DNA of 64,000 nucleotides from Clostridiales bacterium. GTDB taxonomy: Bacteria; Bacillota; Clostridia; Saccharofermentanales; Saccharofermentanaceae. The notes under the pieces are model-generated. The model was not told where the DNA came from, searched no databases, and was given only the letters and a program-made list of their open reading frames with translations. Below are positions 34,088 through 42,143 of the stretch, piece after piece. The stretch is from NCBI GenBank assembly GCA_017428545.1, contig JAFRQR010000005.1:1-64000 (forward strand). The letters are read 5' to 3'. The position numbers were made by a program, and so were the translations under genes. The number at the start of each line of letters is the position of its first letter. Positions within the stretch are counted from its first letter, which is position 1.

Positions 34088-34232
34088 AAAGAAGAGTAGA
34101 TCTTCTTTAATAGTATTCCCGGACAGGGTGGCTCCTGTCCTTCGGAAACCGGTTCTTCGTGGAAGGGTGGCACCTTCCGGGAGACGAAGAACATGTCGGG
34201 GTGGCACCTGACGGAAGGCGACCGGTGCTTTT
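34088..34232 (+). ncRNA. Structured pflB leader with three GUGGCA/U-loop hairpins
   Basis: Hairpins: AAAGAAGA/TCTTCTTT (34088-34108); GGACAGG-GTGGCT-CCTGTCC (34121-34140); GGAAGG-GTGGCA-CCTTCC (34161-34178), enclosed by GTTCTTCGT (34152-34160) / ACGAAGAAC (34184-34192); and GTCGGG-GTGGCA-CCTGAC (34195-34212). ACCGG (34148-34152) can pair with CCGGT (34222-34226) around the last two. Three hairpins with different stems but the same 6-nt loop indicate selection for the loop, such as a repeated protein or RNA contact. The layout matches no riboswitch class I know. Confidence 0.6.
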
Positions 34233-34353
34233 GGAGAGGAAAGAAAATCCGGAGGATATTGGTTTTTATGCAAGGCTTTTTAAGATGAATGATTCGGGAG
34301 AGGGCCCGACTAAGGGTGCTCCGCAGAAAATTTCGCGAGGGAGGATTATTGCA

Positions 34354-36564
34354 ATGTTTGTACCTGGAAAATGGTCGGAGGACATCTGCGTCCGCGACTT
34401 TATCAACAAGAACTATACTCCGTACGATGGAGACGAGTCGTTCCTGGCGGGACCTACTCAGGCAACCACGGACCTGTGGAATCAGATCCTGGAGCTCCGC
34501 AAAAAGGAAAAAGAGAACGGCGGCGTCCTTGATATCGACGAGCACACCATATCTACCATTACTTCCCATGCCCCGGGATATATCGACAAAGACAAAGAAA
34601 AGATCGTCGGCCTTCAGACAGACGCTCCTTTGAAGCGCGCCATCATGCCGTTCGGCGGTATCCGCATGGTCAGATCTTCTCTCGATGCTTACGCAAGAGA
34701 GATGGATCCGGAGGTCGAAAGAGTCTTCCAATATAGAAAAACACATAACGACGGCGTTTTCGATGCTTATACACCGGAGATGCAGCGCGCACGCCACTGC
34801 GGTATCCTGACCGGTCTTCCGGACGCTTACGGCAGAGGACGTATCATCGGCGACTACCGCCGTATCCCGCTTTACGGAACGGCGTTCCTCATTGCCCAGA
34901 AGAGAAAAGCGAAGGACCAGATCCTTCCTGACGTCATGGACGTCGAGACGATCCAGCAGAGAGAAGAGATCTCCGAGCAGGTCAAGAGCCTTTATGAGCT
35001 GACGAAGATGGCGCAGAGCTACGGCTTCGACATCTCCCGTGCCGCCAGAAACTTTACCGAGGCGGTCCAGTGGCTGTACTTCGGTTACCTCGGCGTCGTC
35101 AAAGAGCAGAACGGCGCGGCCATGTCCCTCGGACGTGTTTCGACCTTCCTCGACATCTACGCGGAAGAGGAGCTTAAGAACGGCACGATGACCGAGTCCG
35201 AGATCCAGGAAGTCGTCGACCACTTCATCATGAAGCTCCGTATCGTGCGCTTCTTGAGAACGCCTGCATACGACGAGCTCTTCTCCGGCGATCCGACATG
35301 GATCACCGAAAGTATCGGCGGTATCGGTCTCGACGGACGTCACATGGTCACGAAGATGAGCTACCGTTTCCTGCATACGCTCGAGAACATCGGATCCGCA
35401 CCGGAGCCGAACATGACGATCCTGTGGAGCCCGAATCTTCCGGAAAACTTCAAGAAGTACTGCGCGAAGATCTCCATCAACACTTCTTCCATCCAGTACG
35501 AAAGCGACGAGTTGATGAGAGAAAAGTTCGGCGACGATTACGCGATCGCCTGCTGCGTTTCCGCCATGCGTGTCGGTAAGCAGATGCAGTTCTTCGGTGC
35601 CCGCGCTAACTTGGCAAAAGCACTGTTATATTCCATTAACGGCGGTCGTGACGAGAAGAGCGGTGACCAGGTCGGTCCGGTGAGAAACCCGATCACTTCC
35701 GAATACCTCGATTACGATGAAGTCATGGCGCGTTTCGATGAGACATGTGCATGGCTTTCTAAGCTTTACATCAATACGCTTAATGTTATCCACTACATGC
35801 ACGATAAGTACTGCTACGAGCGTCTCGAGATGGCGCTTCATGACGAGAAGATCGACCGCACCATGGCTTGCGGACTTTCCGGTCTTTCCGTTATCGCCGA
35901 TTCGCTGTCTGCGATCAAGTACGCGAAGGTAAAGCCGATCCGAAATGAACTCGGTCTGGCCGTTGACTTCGAGATCACAGGTGACTATCCGCAGTACGGT
36001 AACGACAACCCGAAGGTCGACCGTATCGCTGCCGAGGTCGTAAGAAAGTTCATGAAGCATCTTTCTAAGCACAAGTGCTACAGAAATGCGCGCCCGACAC
36101 AGTCGATCCTGACGATCACCAGTAATGTCGTATACGGTAAAAAGACAGGTTCCACTCCGGACGGAAGAAAGGCCGGCGAACCGTTTGCTCCGGGTGCCAA
36201 CCCGATGCACGGCCGTGACAGATCCGGTGCCGTTGCCTCCATGAGATCCGTTGCGAACCTGCAGTACGATTACAGCGAAGACGGTATCTCCTACACCTTC
36301 TCCATCCTGCCTTCCACACTCGGCAAGACAGAAGAAGAGCAGAAGACCAACCTCTATAATCTCCTCGACGGCTATTTCAACGACGGCGGTCACCACATCA
36401 ACGTCAACGTCATTCTCAGAAAGACCTTGCTGGATGCGATGGATCACCCGGAGAAGTATCCGCAGCTGACGATCCGTGTTTCCGGTTACGCCGTAAACTT
36501 CACGACGCTCACACACGAGCAGCAGCTGGAAGTTGTCCGCCGTACGGTTCACTCGAAAATGTAA
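34354..36564 (+). CDS. pflB: Pyruvate formate-lyase (glycyl radical enzyme)
   Basis: PflB cleaves pyruvate with CoA to acetyl-CoA and formate, a key anaerobic ATP-generating step. The 736 residues match PflB closely. Catalytic cysteines are in [20 protein letters not shown] (about 398-399) and the glycyl radical loop is [12 protein letters not shown] near the C-terminus (Gly about 711). ATG 34354 is chosen for GAGGGAGG upstream and the family start [16 protein letters not shown]; an open frame extends further up but is leader. Activated by pflA, 267 bp downstream across hairpin array A. Confidence 0.97.
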   Translation: MFVPGKWSEDICVRDFINKNYTPYDGDESFLAGPTQATTDLWNQILELRKKEKENGGVLDIDEHTISTITSHAPGYIDKDKEKIVGLQTDAPLKRAIMPFGGIRMVRSSLDAYAREMDPEVERVFQYRKTHNDGVFDAYTPEMQRARHCGILTGLPDAYGRGRIIGDYRRIPLYGTAFLIAQKRKAKDQILPDVMDVETIQQREEISEQVKSLYELTKMAQSYGFDISRAARNFTEAVQWLYFGYLGVVKEQNGAAMSLGRVSTFLDIYAEEELKNGTMTESEIQEVVDHFIMKLRIVRFLRTPAYDELFSGDPTWITESIGGIGLDGRHMVTKMSYRFLHTLENIGSAPEPNMTILWSPNLPENFKKYCAKISINTSSIQYESDELMREKFGDDYAIACCVSAMRVGKQMQFFGARANLAKALLYSINGGRDEKSGDQVGPVRNPITSEYLDYDEVMARFDETCAWLSKLYINTLNVIHYMHDKYCYERLEMALHDEKIDRTMACGLSGLSVIADSLSAIKYAKVKPIRNELGLAVDFEITGDYPQYGNDNPKVDRIAAEVVRKFMKHLSKHKCYRNARPTQSILTITSNVVYGKKTGSTPDGRKAGEPFAPGANPMHGRDRSGAVASMRSVANLQYDYSEDGISYTFSILPSTLGKTEEEQKTNLYNLLDGYFNDGGHHINVNVILRKTLLDAMDHPEKYPQLTIRVSGYAVNFTTLTHEQQLEVVRRTVHSKM

Positions 36565-36602
36565 GCAGATCCTTTTCTTTTTCAAACACATAGTTAATCG
36601 TG

Positions 36603-36799
36603 TTGTACGACTAATCTTCGGAATAACTTTTTTAGTCGTACAAAAACAGGCGGATTATACGACTAATCGATTACAATCACAGATTTAGTCGTATGAAAAA
36701 AATAACAAATACGACTAATTATGTTTGGTGTCTATTTTAGTCGTATATTTCAAAGGAATCGGTACGACTAAAACACTGCTTCTGCAAGATTAGTCGTAT
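36603..36799. repeat. Hairpin array A: four units with stem word TACGACTAA
   Basis: Four inverted repeats in a row: arms 36603-36614/36632-36643 (12 bp), 36657-36666/36685-36694, 36709-36718/36737-36746 and 36762-36771/36790-36799 (10 bp, one G-T pair). Start-to-start distances are 54, 52 and 53 bp and loops are 17-18 nt. Arms are conserved (ATACGACTAA / TTAGTCGTAT) while loops and inter-unit spacers differ in sequence. The array fills the pflB-pflA gap and ends 32 bp before the pflA start. No gene is present. Confidence 0.93.
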
Positions 36800-36831
36800 G
36801 TCGGAACGAAAGTACACATTGAGGAATAAGT

Positions 36832-37617
36832 ATGGAGAATCGATTGAAGGGTTATGTGCATTCTCTTGAGACGCTCGGGGCCGTGGACGGGCCGGGGCTT
36901 CGTTTCGTTGTGTTCCTGCAGGGCTGTCCTTTAAGATGCAAGTTCTGCCACAATCCGGACACCTGGAGATTCGAGGGCGGGGAGGAGTACACCGTGAAAG
37001 AGCTGGTGCAGAAGATCCTCCGTTATCGCACATATATTTCCAGCGGCGGCGTGACGATCTCCGGCGGCGAGCCGCTCCGTCAGGCAGAGTTTGTTCTTGC
37101 CCTCACGAGAGCTCTTCACGAAGAAGGTCTGCATGTCGCGATCGACACATCCGGGATCTATAACGAAGGCACTGCTCTTGAGGCGGCGATGGAAGCAGAT
37201 CTTATCCTTCTGGACATCAAATCTTTCGACAGGGATAAGGCAGAAAAACTGACCGGTTTTACGACCGATCACGCATGGGCGCTTTTGGAAGCAAGACAAA
37301 AAGAAAATAAGCCCGTCTGGATCCGCCATGTCATGGTCCCGGGGATCACCTTAATCGACAAAGATCCCTCGGGAAAAGCACTCACCTCGGAAGAAGAGTG
37401 GAGATCCGCAAATCAAGAACTCATCGGCGGTATGCGTAGAATGAACGATTATTCATGCATCGAGCGGATAGACCTTTTGCCGTTCCATAAAATGGGTGAA
37501 TACAAGTACGAAGAACTGCATTTTCCATACGAATTAAAGGACACAAATGAACCCTCAGAAGAGGTCATCGAATGGGCAGAAAACGCCCTAAAAGAGATCC
37601 GCGCGGATCAGGCGTAA
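36832..37617 (+). CDS. pflA: Pyruvate formate-lyase activating enzyme
   Basis: This radical SAM enzyme installs the glycyl radical on PflB. The 261 residues contain the cluster motif CPLRCKFC in GCPLRCKFCHNPDTW (about 30-40), GGVTISGGEP (SAM-binding, about 67) and LLDIKSFD. Length and start MENRLKGYVHSLETLGAVDG fit the family. GAGGA precedes the ATG. Its 3' end overlaps the convergent beta-lactamase-fold gene by 10 bp. Separation from pflB by the hairpin array suggests lower or separately tuned expression. Confidence 0.96.
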   Translation: MENRLKGYVHSLETLGAVDGPGLRFVVFLQGCPLRCKFCHNPDTWRFEGGEEYTVKELVQKILRYRTYISSGGVTISGGEPLRQAEFVLALTRALHEEGLHVAIDTSGIYNEGTALEAAMEADLILLDIKSFDRDKAEKLTGFTTDHAWALLEARQKENKPVWIRHVMVPGITLIDKDPSGKALTSEEEWRSANQELIGGMRRMNDYSCIERIDLLPFHKMGEYKYEELHFPYELKDTNEPSEEVIEWAENALKEIRADQA

Positions 37618-38759
37618 TTCGATTCGACGTATTCGTAGATCATTCTGGAAACTTCACCGATGATCTGCTGTGCGGCCTTCGCATCGCCGCTCTCGGTCAT
37701 TACCGCGAGAACGTAATCTTCGGTGCCGAAGACGATTCCGACGTCGTTATTCGCGTAATATGTGGTGTTAAAGCCTACTTTGTGGGCAACTGTCACGCCG
37801 GAAGGAACACCGCCCGGAACGCCCCAGTTATATTCTGTGTTGCAAAGATCGTCGATCAGCGGCTGATAGAGGTCTTTATTGCCCGTATAGTCCTTGTACA
37901 GGTGCTCTGCGTACTTCGCAAGGTCAATAGCGGAAGTGCGGCGGCGGCCGTGTGTCGCGGTTCCCGTGTAATCGGTGTACTGGACATCGGATCTGTAGTC
38001 GACTACGGAACTGATGGTCTTCATGTAGTTGTTGTTTACGGCATCCTCGCCGCCGAGACGACGGAGTACCATGTTGGTGCCGCAGTTATCACTTACCGTG
38101 ATCGAGAGGTGGGAAACGTCGTAAAGCGTGTATTCCGTGCCGTCTGCGGAGTTCTGGATCGTGCCCGTACCGCCCTCGTAGTCGCCGTTCGGGTACTTCG
38201 CGGCGTTGTAAGTGATCTTTTCGTCCATCGTGAGCTCGCCGGCAGCGGCCTTTTCGTAAAGGTAAGTGTTGTAGGCGATCTTGATGGAAGAAGCAGCTAC
38301 GATCGGCTGGGACTCGTTAAATGCCAGCGTTTCGCCGTTGTTCATGTTGATGTAGTAAACACCGAAGCGGCCGGTCTGCTTGTTGAGGTACTCGGCGATC
38401 TGTGTCTGAACTGCGGCGAGATTGGCAGCACGTGTCTGCGCATCGACCGTCTGGGTGCGGACGCCTTCGCTCTCGGAAGAAGAGGCGGTGTCAGACGAAG
38501 AATCCGACGGCGGAACGATCACGTTCCCGGAGTCATCTGTCAGGACCGGTGCGCTCGAAGAAGAAGTCGGCGCCACGACGTCCTTTTTGCCCTTGGAAAT
38601 GAGCTTGGAAATGAATATGATGTCCAGAATGATGCAGATCATGCAAATAAAAAGGCAGATGACAACGAACTTCTTTCTTCTGTCGCTGCCGGATCTGCGC
38701 CTTGTAGAGTTGTAAATATTGTAACCGGCACTATAGCCGGAATTGGCGTTATGCTTCAT
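37608..38759 (-). CDS. Class A beta-lactamase-fold serine hydrolase, membrane-anchored
   Basis: The 383-residue protein has a basic N-terminus, a membrane helix (about 30-52), a Ser/Asp-rich linker and a class A beta-lactamase-like domain (about 115-383). Catalytic-motif equivalents are SSIK (SxxK, about 157), SDN (about 221) and HKVG in place of KTG (about 323). Anchored proteins of this type in Clostridia are often wall-related hydrolases and not proven beta-lactamases. ATG 38759 has TAGGAG 7 nt upstream; the open frame continues upstream without a start signal. Confidence 0.83.
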   Translation of the reverse strand: MKHNANSGYSAGYNIYNSTRRRSGSDRRKKFVVICLFICMICIILDIIFISKLISKGKKDVVAPTSSSSAPVLTDDSGNVIVPPSDSSSDTASSSESEGVRTQTVDAQTRAANLAAVQTQIAEYLNKQTGRFGVYYINMNNGETLAFNESQPIVAASSIKIAYNTYLYEKAAAGELTMDEKITYNAAKYPNGDYEGGTGTIQNSADGTEYTLYDVSHLSITVSDNCGTNMVLRRLGGEDAVNNNYMKTISSVVDYRSDVQYTDYTGTATHGRRRTSAIDLAKYAEHLYKDYTGNKDLYQPLIDDLCNTEYNWGVPGGVPSGVTVAHKVGFNTTYYANNDVGIVFGTEDYVLAVMTESGDAKAAQQIIGEVSRMIYEYVESNYA

Positions 38760-38985
38760 GGTTGGTCTCCTAAATATATGCGGTGCGGCAAAGCCGCGTA
38801 AGTTCAAAATATGGTCTTTCCGAAAAGGCCCCAATTCCTTTTCGTGTAAGCACAAGTATAGCATCGTAAAGTTACGATTCGATTTGCTTATTGTAACAAG
38901 ACATATACATAAGAGCAAGGAAGGGTTTTTTGATAACTCCGCTGAAAAAGCACTTTTCCCGCCGTTTTATGACAGAAAAGTCACT

Positions 38986-40299
38986 TTACGGGCGATCCTG
39001 AAGACTCTGTCTTTCGGCCGAACGAAGGATGTCCGGAAGCGATCTTGACATGTCGGTCCGGGTACTGAATCCGAAGTGTGCGCGAAGCGGAACGCCGTTG
39101 ACCGTAACGCCCGGAAAATCGCACTTACAGATGTTCACGAGCGCCTCCGCGGTGGCGGATTCTACGCCCGGCAGCATGACGATGAATTCGTCGCTTCCCC
39201 AGCGTGCGATCGTACCCTGATCCTTCACGGCTTTGGTCAGAAGCTCACCGACCTTGATAAGCAAATTGTCACCTGTCTCGATGCCGTAGTTATCGTTGAT
39301 CTGGTGCATGCCCTGGATGTCGATCACGATGATGCTGTAAGGCGTGATCTCCTCGGCCTCCGCGCGGTCAAACTCACCTTCGCAGTAGATGCGGTTATAA
39401 AGCTGCGTGAGCGGATCGTGGTAGCTCAGGAAGAGGTTCTTGTTCTGCGACTGCTTCAGAGACGTAATGTTCGTCGCGAAGCACGAAACGCCGATGATTT
39501 TCTTCTTTTCGTCGAGGATCGGCGCGTAGTAATTCTGCCAGTAAACGGCGGTCTGGTCGTTCTCGCCGAACTGGTTGACCTGCGAGAAATATTCGCCCTT
39601 CAGGGCGTTTTCCAGATCGCGCCGGATAAGGCCGCGGATCTCGTCGTCGGTGATGTGGTCGAGGAGGCAGTCGCCGACCTTGATCTCCTCGTGCCAGATG
39701 CGCAGCATCGAGTACTTGTGACGGTTGTTAAAAGACGTATAGCGGAAATCCCGGTCGAGCGTGTAGACAAGCGTTTCCGGCATCGTCTCCATCATGGAAT
39801 GCTGGATCGCTTTCCACTGTTCGGCGCGGTCGAATTCTTTTCGGTAATCCTCTTCGAGGTGATAGGTATTGGCAAACTGCGTGATGAAGATGCGGTACAT
39901 GACCGTGCCGAGGATGAGCATGTACGCCGAGTCCTTGATCATGAAGATGATCAGCGTGCTTCTCGGCACCTTTCGGATCGACGCCAAAATCGTATGCGAC
40001 ATGACGATCCAGATGACCGTAATGAGCATGAAAAACAGAACCGACAGGAAGCTGTTTCGGATGAACGGAAGCGAGATCCTCTGCCACAAAGTCATCTTCT
40101 TTTCTTCCGAGGTAAAAGCACCGGTCGGGGATCTTTTTCCATCTCCGGAAGCAGATCCGGAAGCCCCATCGGAAAGTGCTTTTGAAGAAGGATCTTCAGA
40201 CAGCGGCTTTCCGGGCTTTCCGCGCGCGAAAGAAGTAGGGTCGTTTACGTCAAACCCCGCTTCTTTTCTCAGTTTTTCAAGATCGTCTTTATACGTCAT
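38986..40299 (-). CDS. Membrane PAS-GGDEF protein, putative diguanylate cyclase
   Basis: The 437-residue protein has a cytoplasmic low-complexity start and two membrane helices (about 82-104 and 115-137). A PAS domain (about 165-285, with YTLDRDFRYTSFNN and YYAPILDEKKKIIGVSCF) and a C-terminal GGDEF domain (about 290-437) follow. The signature reads WGSDEF (about 366-371), with Ser at the second glycine; the substrate motif is DPLTQLYNR. The change may weaken or abolish c-di-GMP synthesis, so a degenerate sensor role is possible. GAGAG precedes the ATG. Confidence 0.85.
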   Translation of the reverse strand: MTYKDDLEKLRKEAGFDVNDPTSFARGKPGKPLSEDPSSKALSDGASGSASGDGKRSPTGAFTSEEKKMTLWQRISLPFIRNSFLSVLFFMLITVIWIVMSHTILASIRKVPRSTLIIFMIKDSAYMLILGTVMYRIFITQFANTYHLEEDYRKEFDRAEQWKAIQHSMMETMPETLVYTLDRDFRYTSFNNRHKYSMLRIWHEEIKVGDCLLDHITDDEIRGLIRRDLENALKGEYFSQVNQFGENDQTAVYWQNYYAPILDEKKKIIGVSCFATNITSLKQSQNKNLFLSYHDPLTQLYNRIYCEGEFDRAEAEEITPYSIIVIDIQGMHQINDNYGIETGDNLLIKVGELLTKAVKDQGTIARWGSDEFIVMLPGVESATAEALVNICKCDFPGVTVNGVPLRAHFGFSTRTDMSRSLPDILRSAERQSLQDRP

Positions 40300-40371
40300 T
40301 TTACTCTCGCTTTATCGTCATATTTCCTGCCGGAAAGTGCTTTTCGAAAAGATCCGCCGCCGGTCAGGTCA

Positions 40372-41601
40372 TTAGCTGAGGTCGGCATCCGTGTAATAGC
40401 CGCTGTCGATCAGGATCGTCCGGTAGTTGTTGATGTCGACATAGATCGGCGTTACGAGGTTCGAGGGAACGATCTTTACACCATTGTCGTAGGTCGAAGT
40501 GTCGTTGACAAAAACGTCAGTTCCGTTGATGATCGCCTTGACCATCTCGACCGTCTGATCGACCAGGTTGCGGGTGTCCTTGAAAACGGACATCGTCTGC
40601 TTGCCGCTGATGATGTTTTTCACGTTGGAAATATCGCAATCCTGCCCCGTGATGACCGGGTAATTCCCGACATAGAAAGCGGCAAGTGAGTTTTCAACGC
40701 CAAGCGCGATCGAATCGTTCGGGCAAAGGACGGCGTCAAGCTGCATGCCGTCCGAATAGAAAGCAGAAAGGATCGCATCCATTCTGTTCTGCGCGTCACT
40801 GGTTTTGTAGCCGTTAGTCGCAACATCGCTGAAATCGATCTGGGCAGAAGGAACGACCAGTTTCCCGGAATCGATATAGGGCTTGAGAACATCGATCGCG
40901 CCCTGATAGAACATCGCTGCGTTATAGTCTCCCGGATCACCTGCAAAGATCTCGATATTGAAAGGTCCTGCATTATCATCGAGAGCCAGATTTTCGCGGA
41001 TATACTCGCCCTGGACAACTCCGACCATGTAGTTATCGAAGGATACGTAGTAATCGAGGGCATCGGTATTGTAGATCATGCGGTCGTAGCCGATGACCGG
41101 GATGTTTTTGTTTTTCGCTTCTTCAAGTACATCGGTAAGTGAAGAGCCGTCGATCGCCGCGATCACGAGCACATCACAGCCGGAATCGATCAAGAAATCG
41201 ATCTGCGCGACCTGGGTAGAAACGTCATTATCCGCATACTGCAGGTCGACGAGATAGCCTTCCGTCACAAGAAGATTTTTCATTCTGTCGCCATCCATGT
41301 TCCATCTCATGAGATCTTTTGTCGGCATGGAGATACCGATCTTCGGTGTGCCGTCATCCTGAGTATTCTTCTTATCGTCGTCTGTGCCTTTTTTATCCTT
41401 GTCTTTGTCTTTGTTTTTCTTCGTGGACTTTTTGCCGTCATCGTCATCATCGTCGATGGTTTCGGTGATCTTTGTCTTTTCCGTCTTTTTGGATTTTCTC
41501 TTCTTTCTCTCGGTCTCTTTACTGCTGCTGCTGCATCCGCAAAGCGCAAGTGCAAGGATCATTGATGCTGCCAGAAGCAGGCTGATAAAACGCTTAGTCA
41601 T
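40372..41601 (-). CDS. Sugar-binding lipoprotein (ChvE/xylose-binding type)
   Basis: The 409-residue lipoprotein has signal and lipobox LALCGC (about 20-24), followed by a Lys/Asp-rich linker (about 25-85). A type I periplasmic-binding fold begins IGISMPTKDLMRWNMDGD. Conserved blocks IDFLIDSGCDVLVIAAIDG, VIGYDRMI and ITGQDCDI match sugar ABC receptors such as XylF/ChvE. Here no permease or ATPase gene is adjacent, so it may serve a distant transporter or a chemoreceptor/sensor. Short spacing (72 bp) from the GGDEF gene suggests co-transcription with it downstream. Confidence 0.87.
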   Translation of the reverse strand: MTKRFISLLLAASMILALALCGCSSSSKETERKKRKSKKTEKTKITETIDDDDDDGKKSTKKNKDKDKDKKGTDDDKKNTQDDGTPKIGISMPTKDLMRWNMDGDRMKNLLVTEGYLVDLQYADNDVSTQVAQIDFLIDSGCDVLVIAAIDGSSLTDVLEEAKNKNIPVIGYDRMIYNTDALDYYVSFDNYMVGVVQGEYIRENLALDDNAGPFNIEIFAGDPGDYNAAMFYQGAIDVLKPYIDSGKLVVPSAQIDFSDVATNGYKTSDAQNRMDAILSAFYSDGMQLDAVLCPNDSIALGVENSLAAFYVGNYPVITGQDCDISNVKNIISGKQTMSVFKDTRNLVDQTVEMVKAIINGTDVFVNDTSTYDNGVKIVPSNLVTPIYVDINNYRTILIDSGYYTDADLS

Positions 41602-41647
41602 GTTCCCAATCCTTTCTTTTCCCTTTTCTTCGCTTTCAGTTTCTTTC

Positions 41648-41719
41648 CCTTTTCCCGACCGCCGGGGGGGCCGGACAGTACTTTTCCCGACCGCCGGGGG
41701 GTGCCCGGACGGTGCTTTT
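41648..41719. repeat. Two tandem GC-rich ~35-bp units
   Basis: CTTTTCCCGACCGCCGGGGG is repeated at about 41649 and 41681, each followed by CCGGAC and GT(A/G)CTTTTC. The second unit ends in an octamer copy (41712-41719); the first carries a one-base variant (GTACTTTT). Confidence 0.75.
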
Positions 41720-41806
41720 CGCGCGGCCGTATCACGACCGGCCTTTTCTGCTATTATACCACCTTTACAGGCGTTTTTCGTGCCGTTTCTCGTGCAGGTG
41801 CTTACC

Positions 41807-41835
41807 TTGACACCCTATATTACATCTGCTATTAT
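41807..41835 (+). promoter_or_regulatory. Promoter of the SCIFF operon
   Basis: Perfect -35 TTGACA (41807-41812), a 17-bp spacer and TATTAT (41830-41835), 33 bp before the scfA start; a strong vegetative promoter. Confidence 0.88.
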
Positions 41836-41868
41836 TGCCCTAGCATTTTAAGAAAGAGGTGCACTTTC

Positions 41869-42015
41869 ATGGAGCATATCAAGACAATTGAGACACGTAA
41901 CCTTTGCGAGAGCGCTAAGAACGGCGGTTGCGGCGAGTGCCAGACATCCTGCCAGTCTGCTTGCAAGACATCCTGCGGTATCGCAAACCAGCAGTGCGAG
42001 AACAAGAATAAGTAA
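41869..42015 (+). CDS. scfA: SCIFF ranthipeptide precursor
   Basis: This 48-residue peptide is the 'six cysteines in forty-five' precursor, nearly universal in Clostridia. It contains GCGECQTSCQSACKTSC and ends in NQQCENKNK; Cys at 13, 21, 24, 28, 32, 36 and 43, so one more than the namesake six. Its maturase forms thioether links from Cys to non-alpha carbons of Thr or other residues. AAGAAAGAGGTG precedes ATG 41869. A hairpin terminator lies between it and scfB, which would give more precursor than maturase. Confidence 0.96.
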   Translation: MEHIKTIETRNLCESAKNGGCGECQTSCQSACKTSCGIANQQCENKNK

Positions 42016-42043
42016 TTCTTGTTTTTCTGTAAGTGAAAAAATA

Positions 42044-42086
42044 GCTGTCTTTGCTTCGTTTCTTCGTGACAAAGACAGTTTTTTTA
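42044..42086 (+). terminator. Attenuating terminator between scfA and scfB
   Basis: CTGTCTTTG / CAAAGACAG is followed by TTTTTTT. No new promoter is evident before scfB, so partial read-through is inferred. Confidence 0.85.
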
Positions 42087-42143
42087 TGACTGAATAGCTT
42101 AATGAAACCGCGCGGGCTAAACCGCGCTAAATGAGGATTTACT

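Noticed and set aside
34121..34212. T-box or ZTP (pfl) riboswitch in the pflB leader
   Set aside because: GGGTGGCACC resembles part of a T-box but occurs three times in separate small hairpins with no specifier domain or terminator. The ZTP consensus blocks are absent.
33613..35376. 587-residue minus-strand open frame across the pflB 5' half
   Set aside because: It runs antisense through the pflB coding sequence, the structured leader and the zinc-ribbon gene, and no segment resembles a protein family.
37608..38759. Beta-lactamase resistance gene
   Set aside because: The fold and SxxK/SDN motifs fit, but HKVG replaces KTG and the protein is membrane-anchored; resistance cannot be claimed from sequence.
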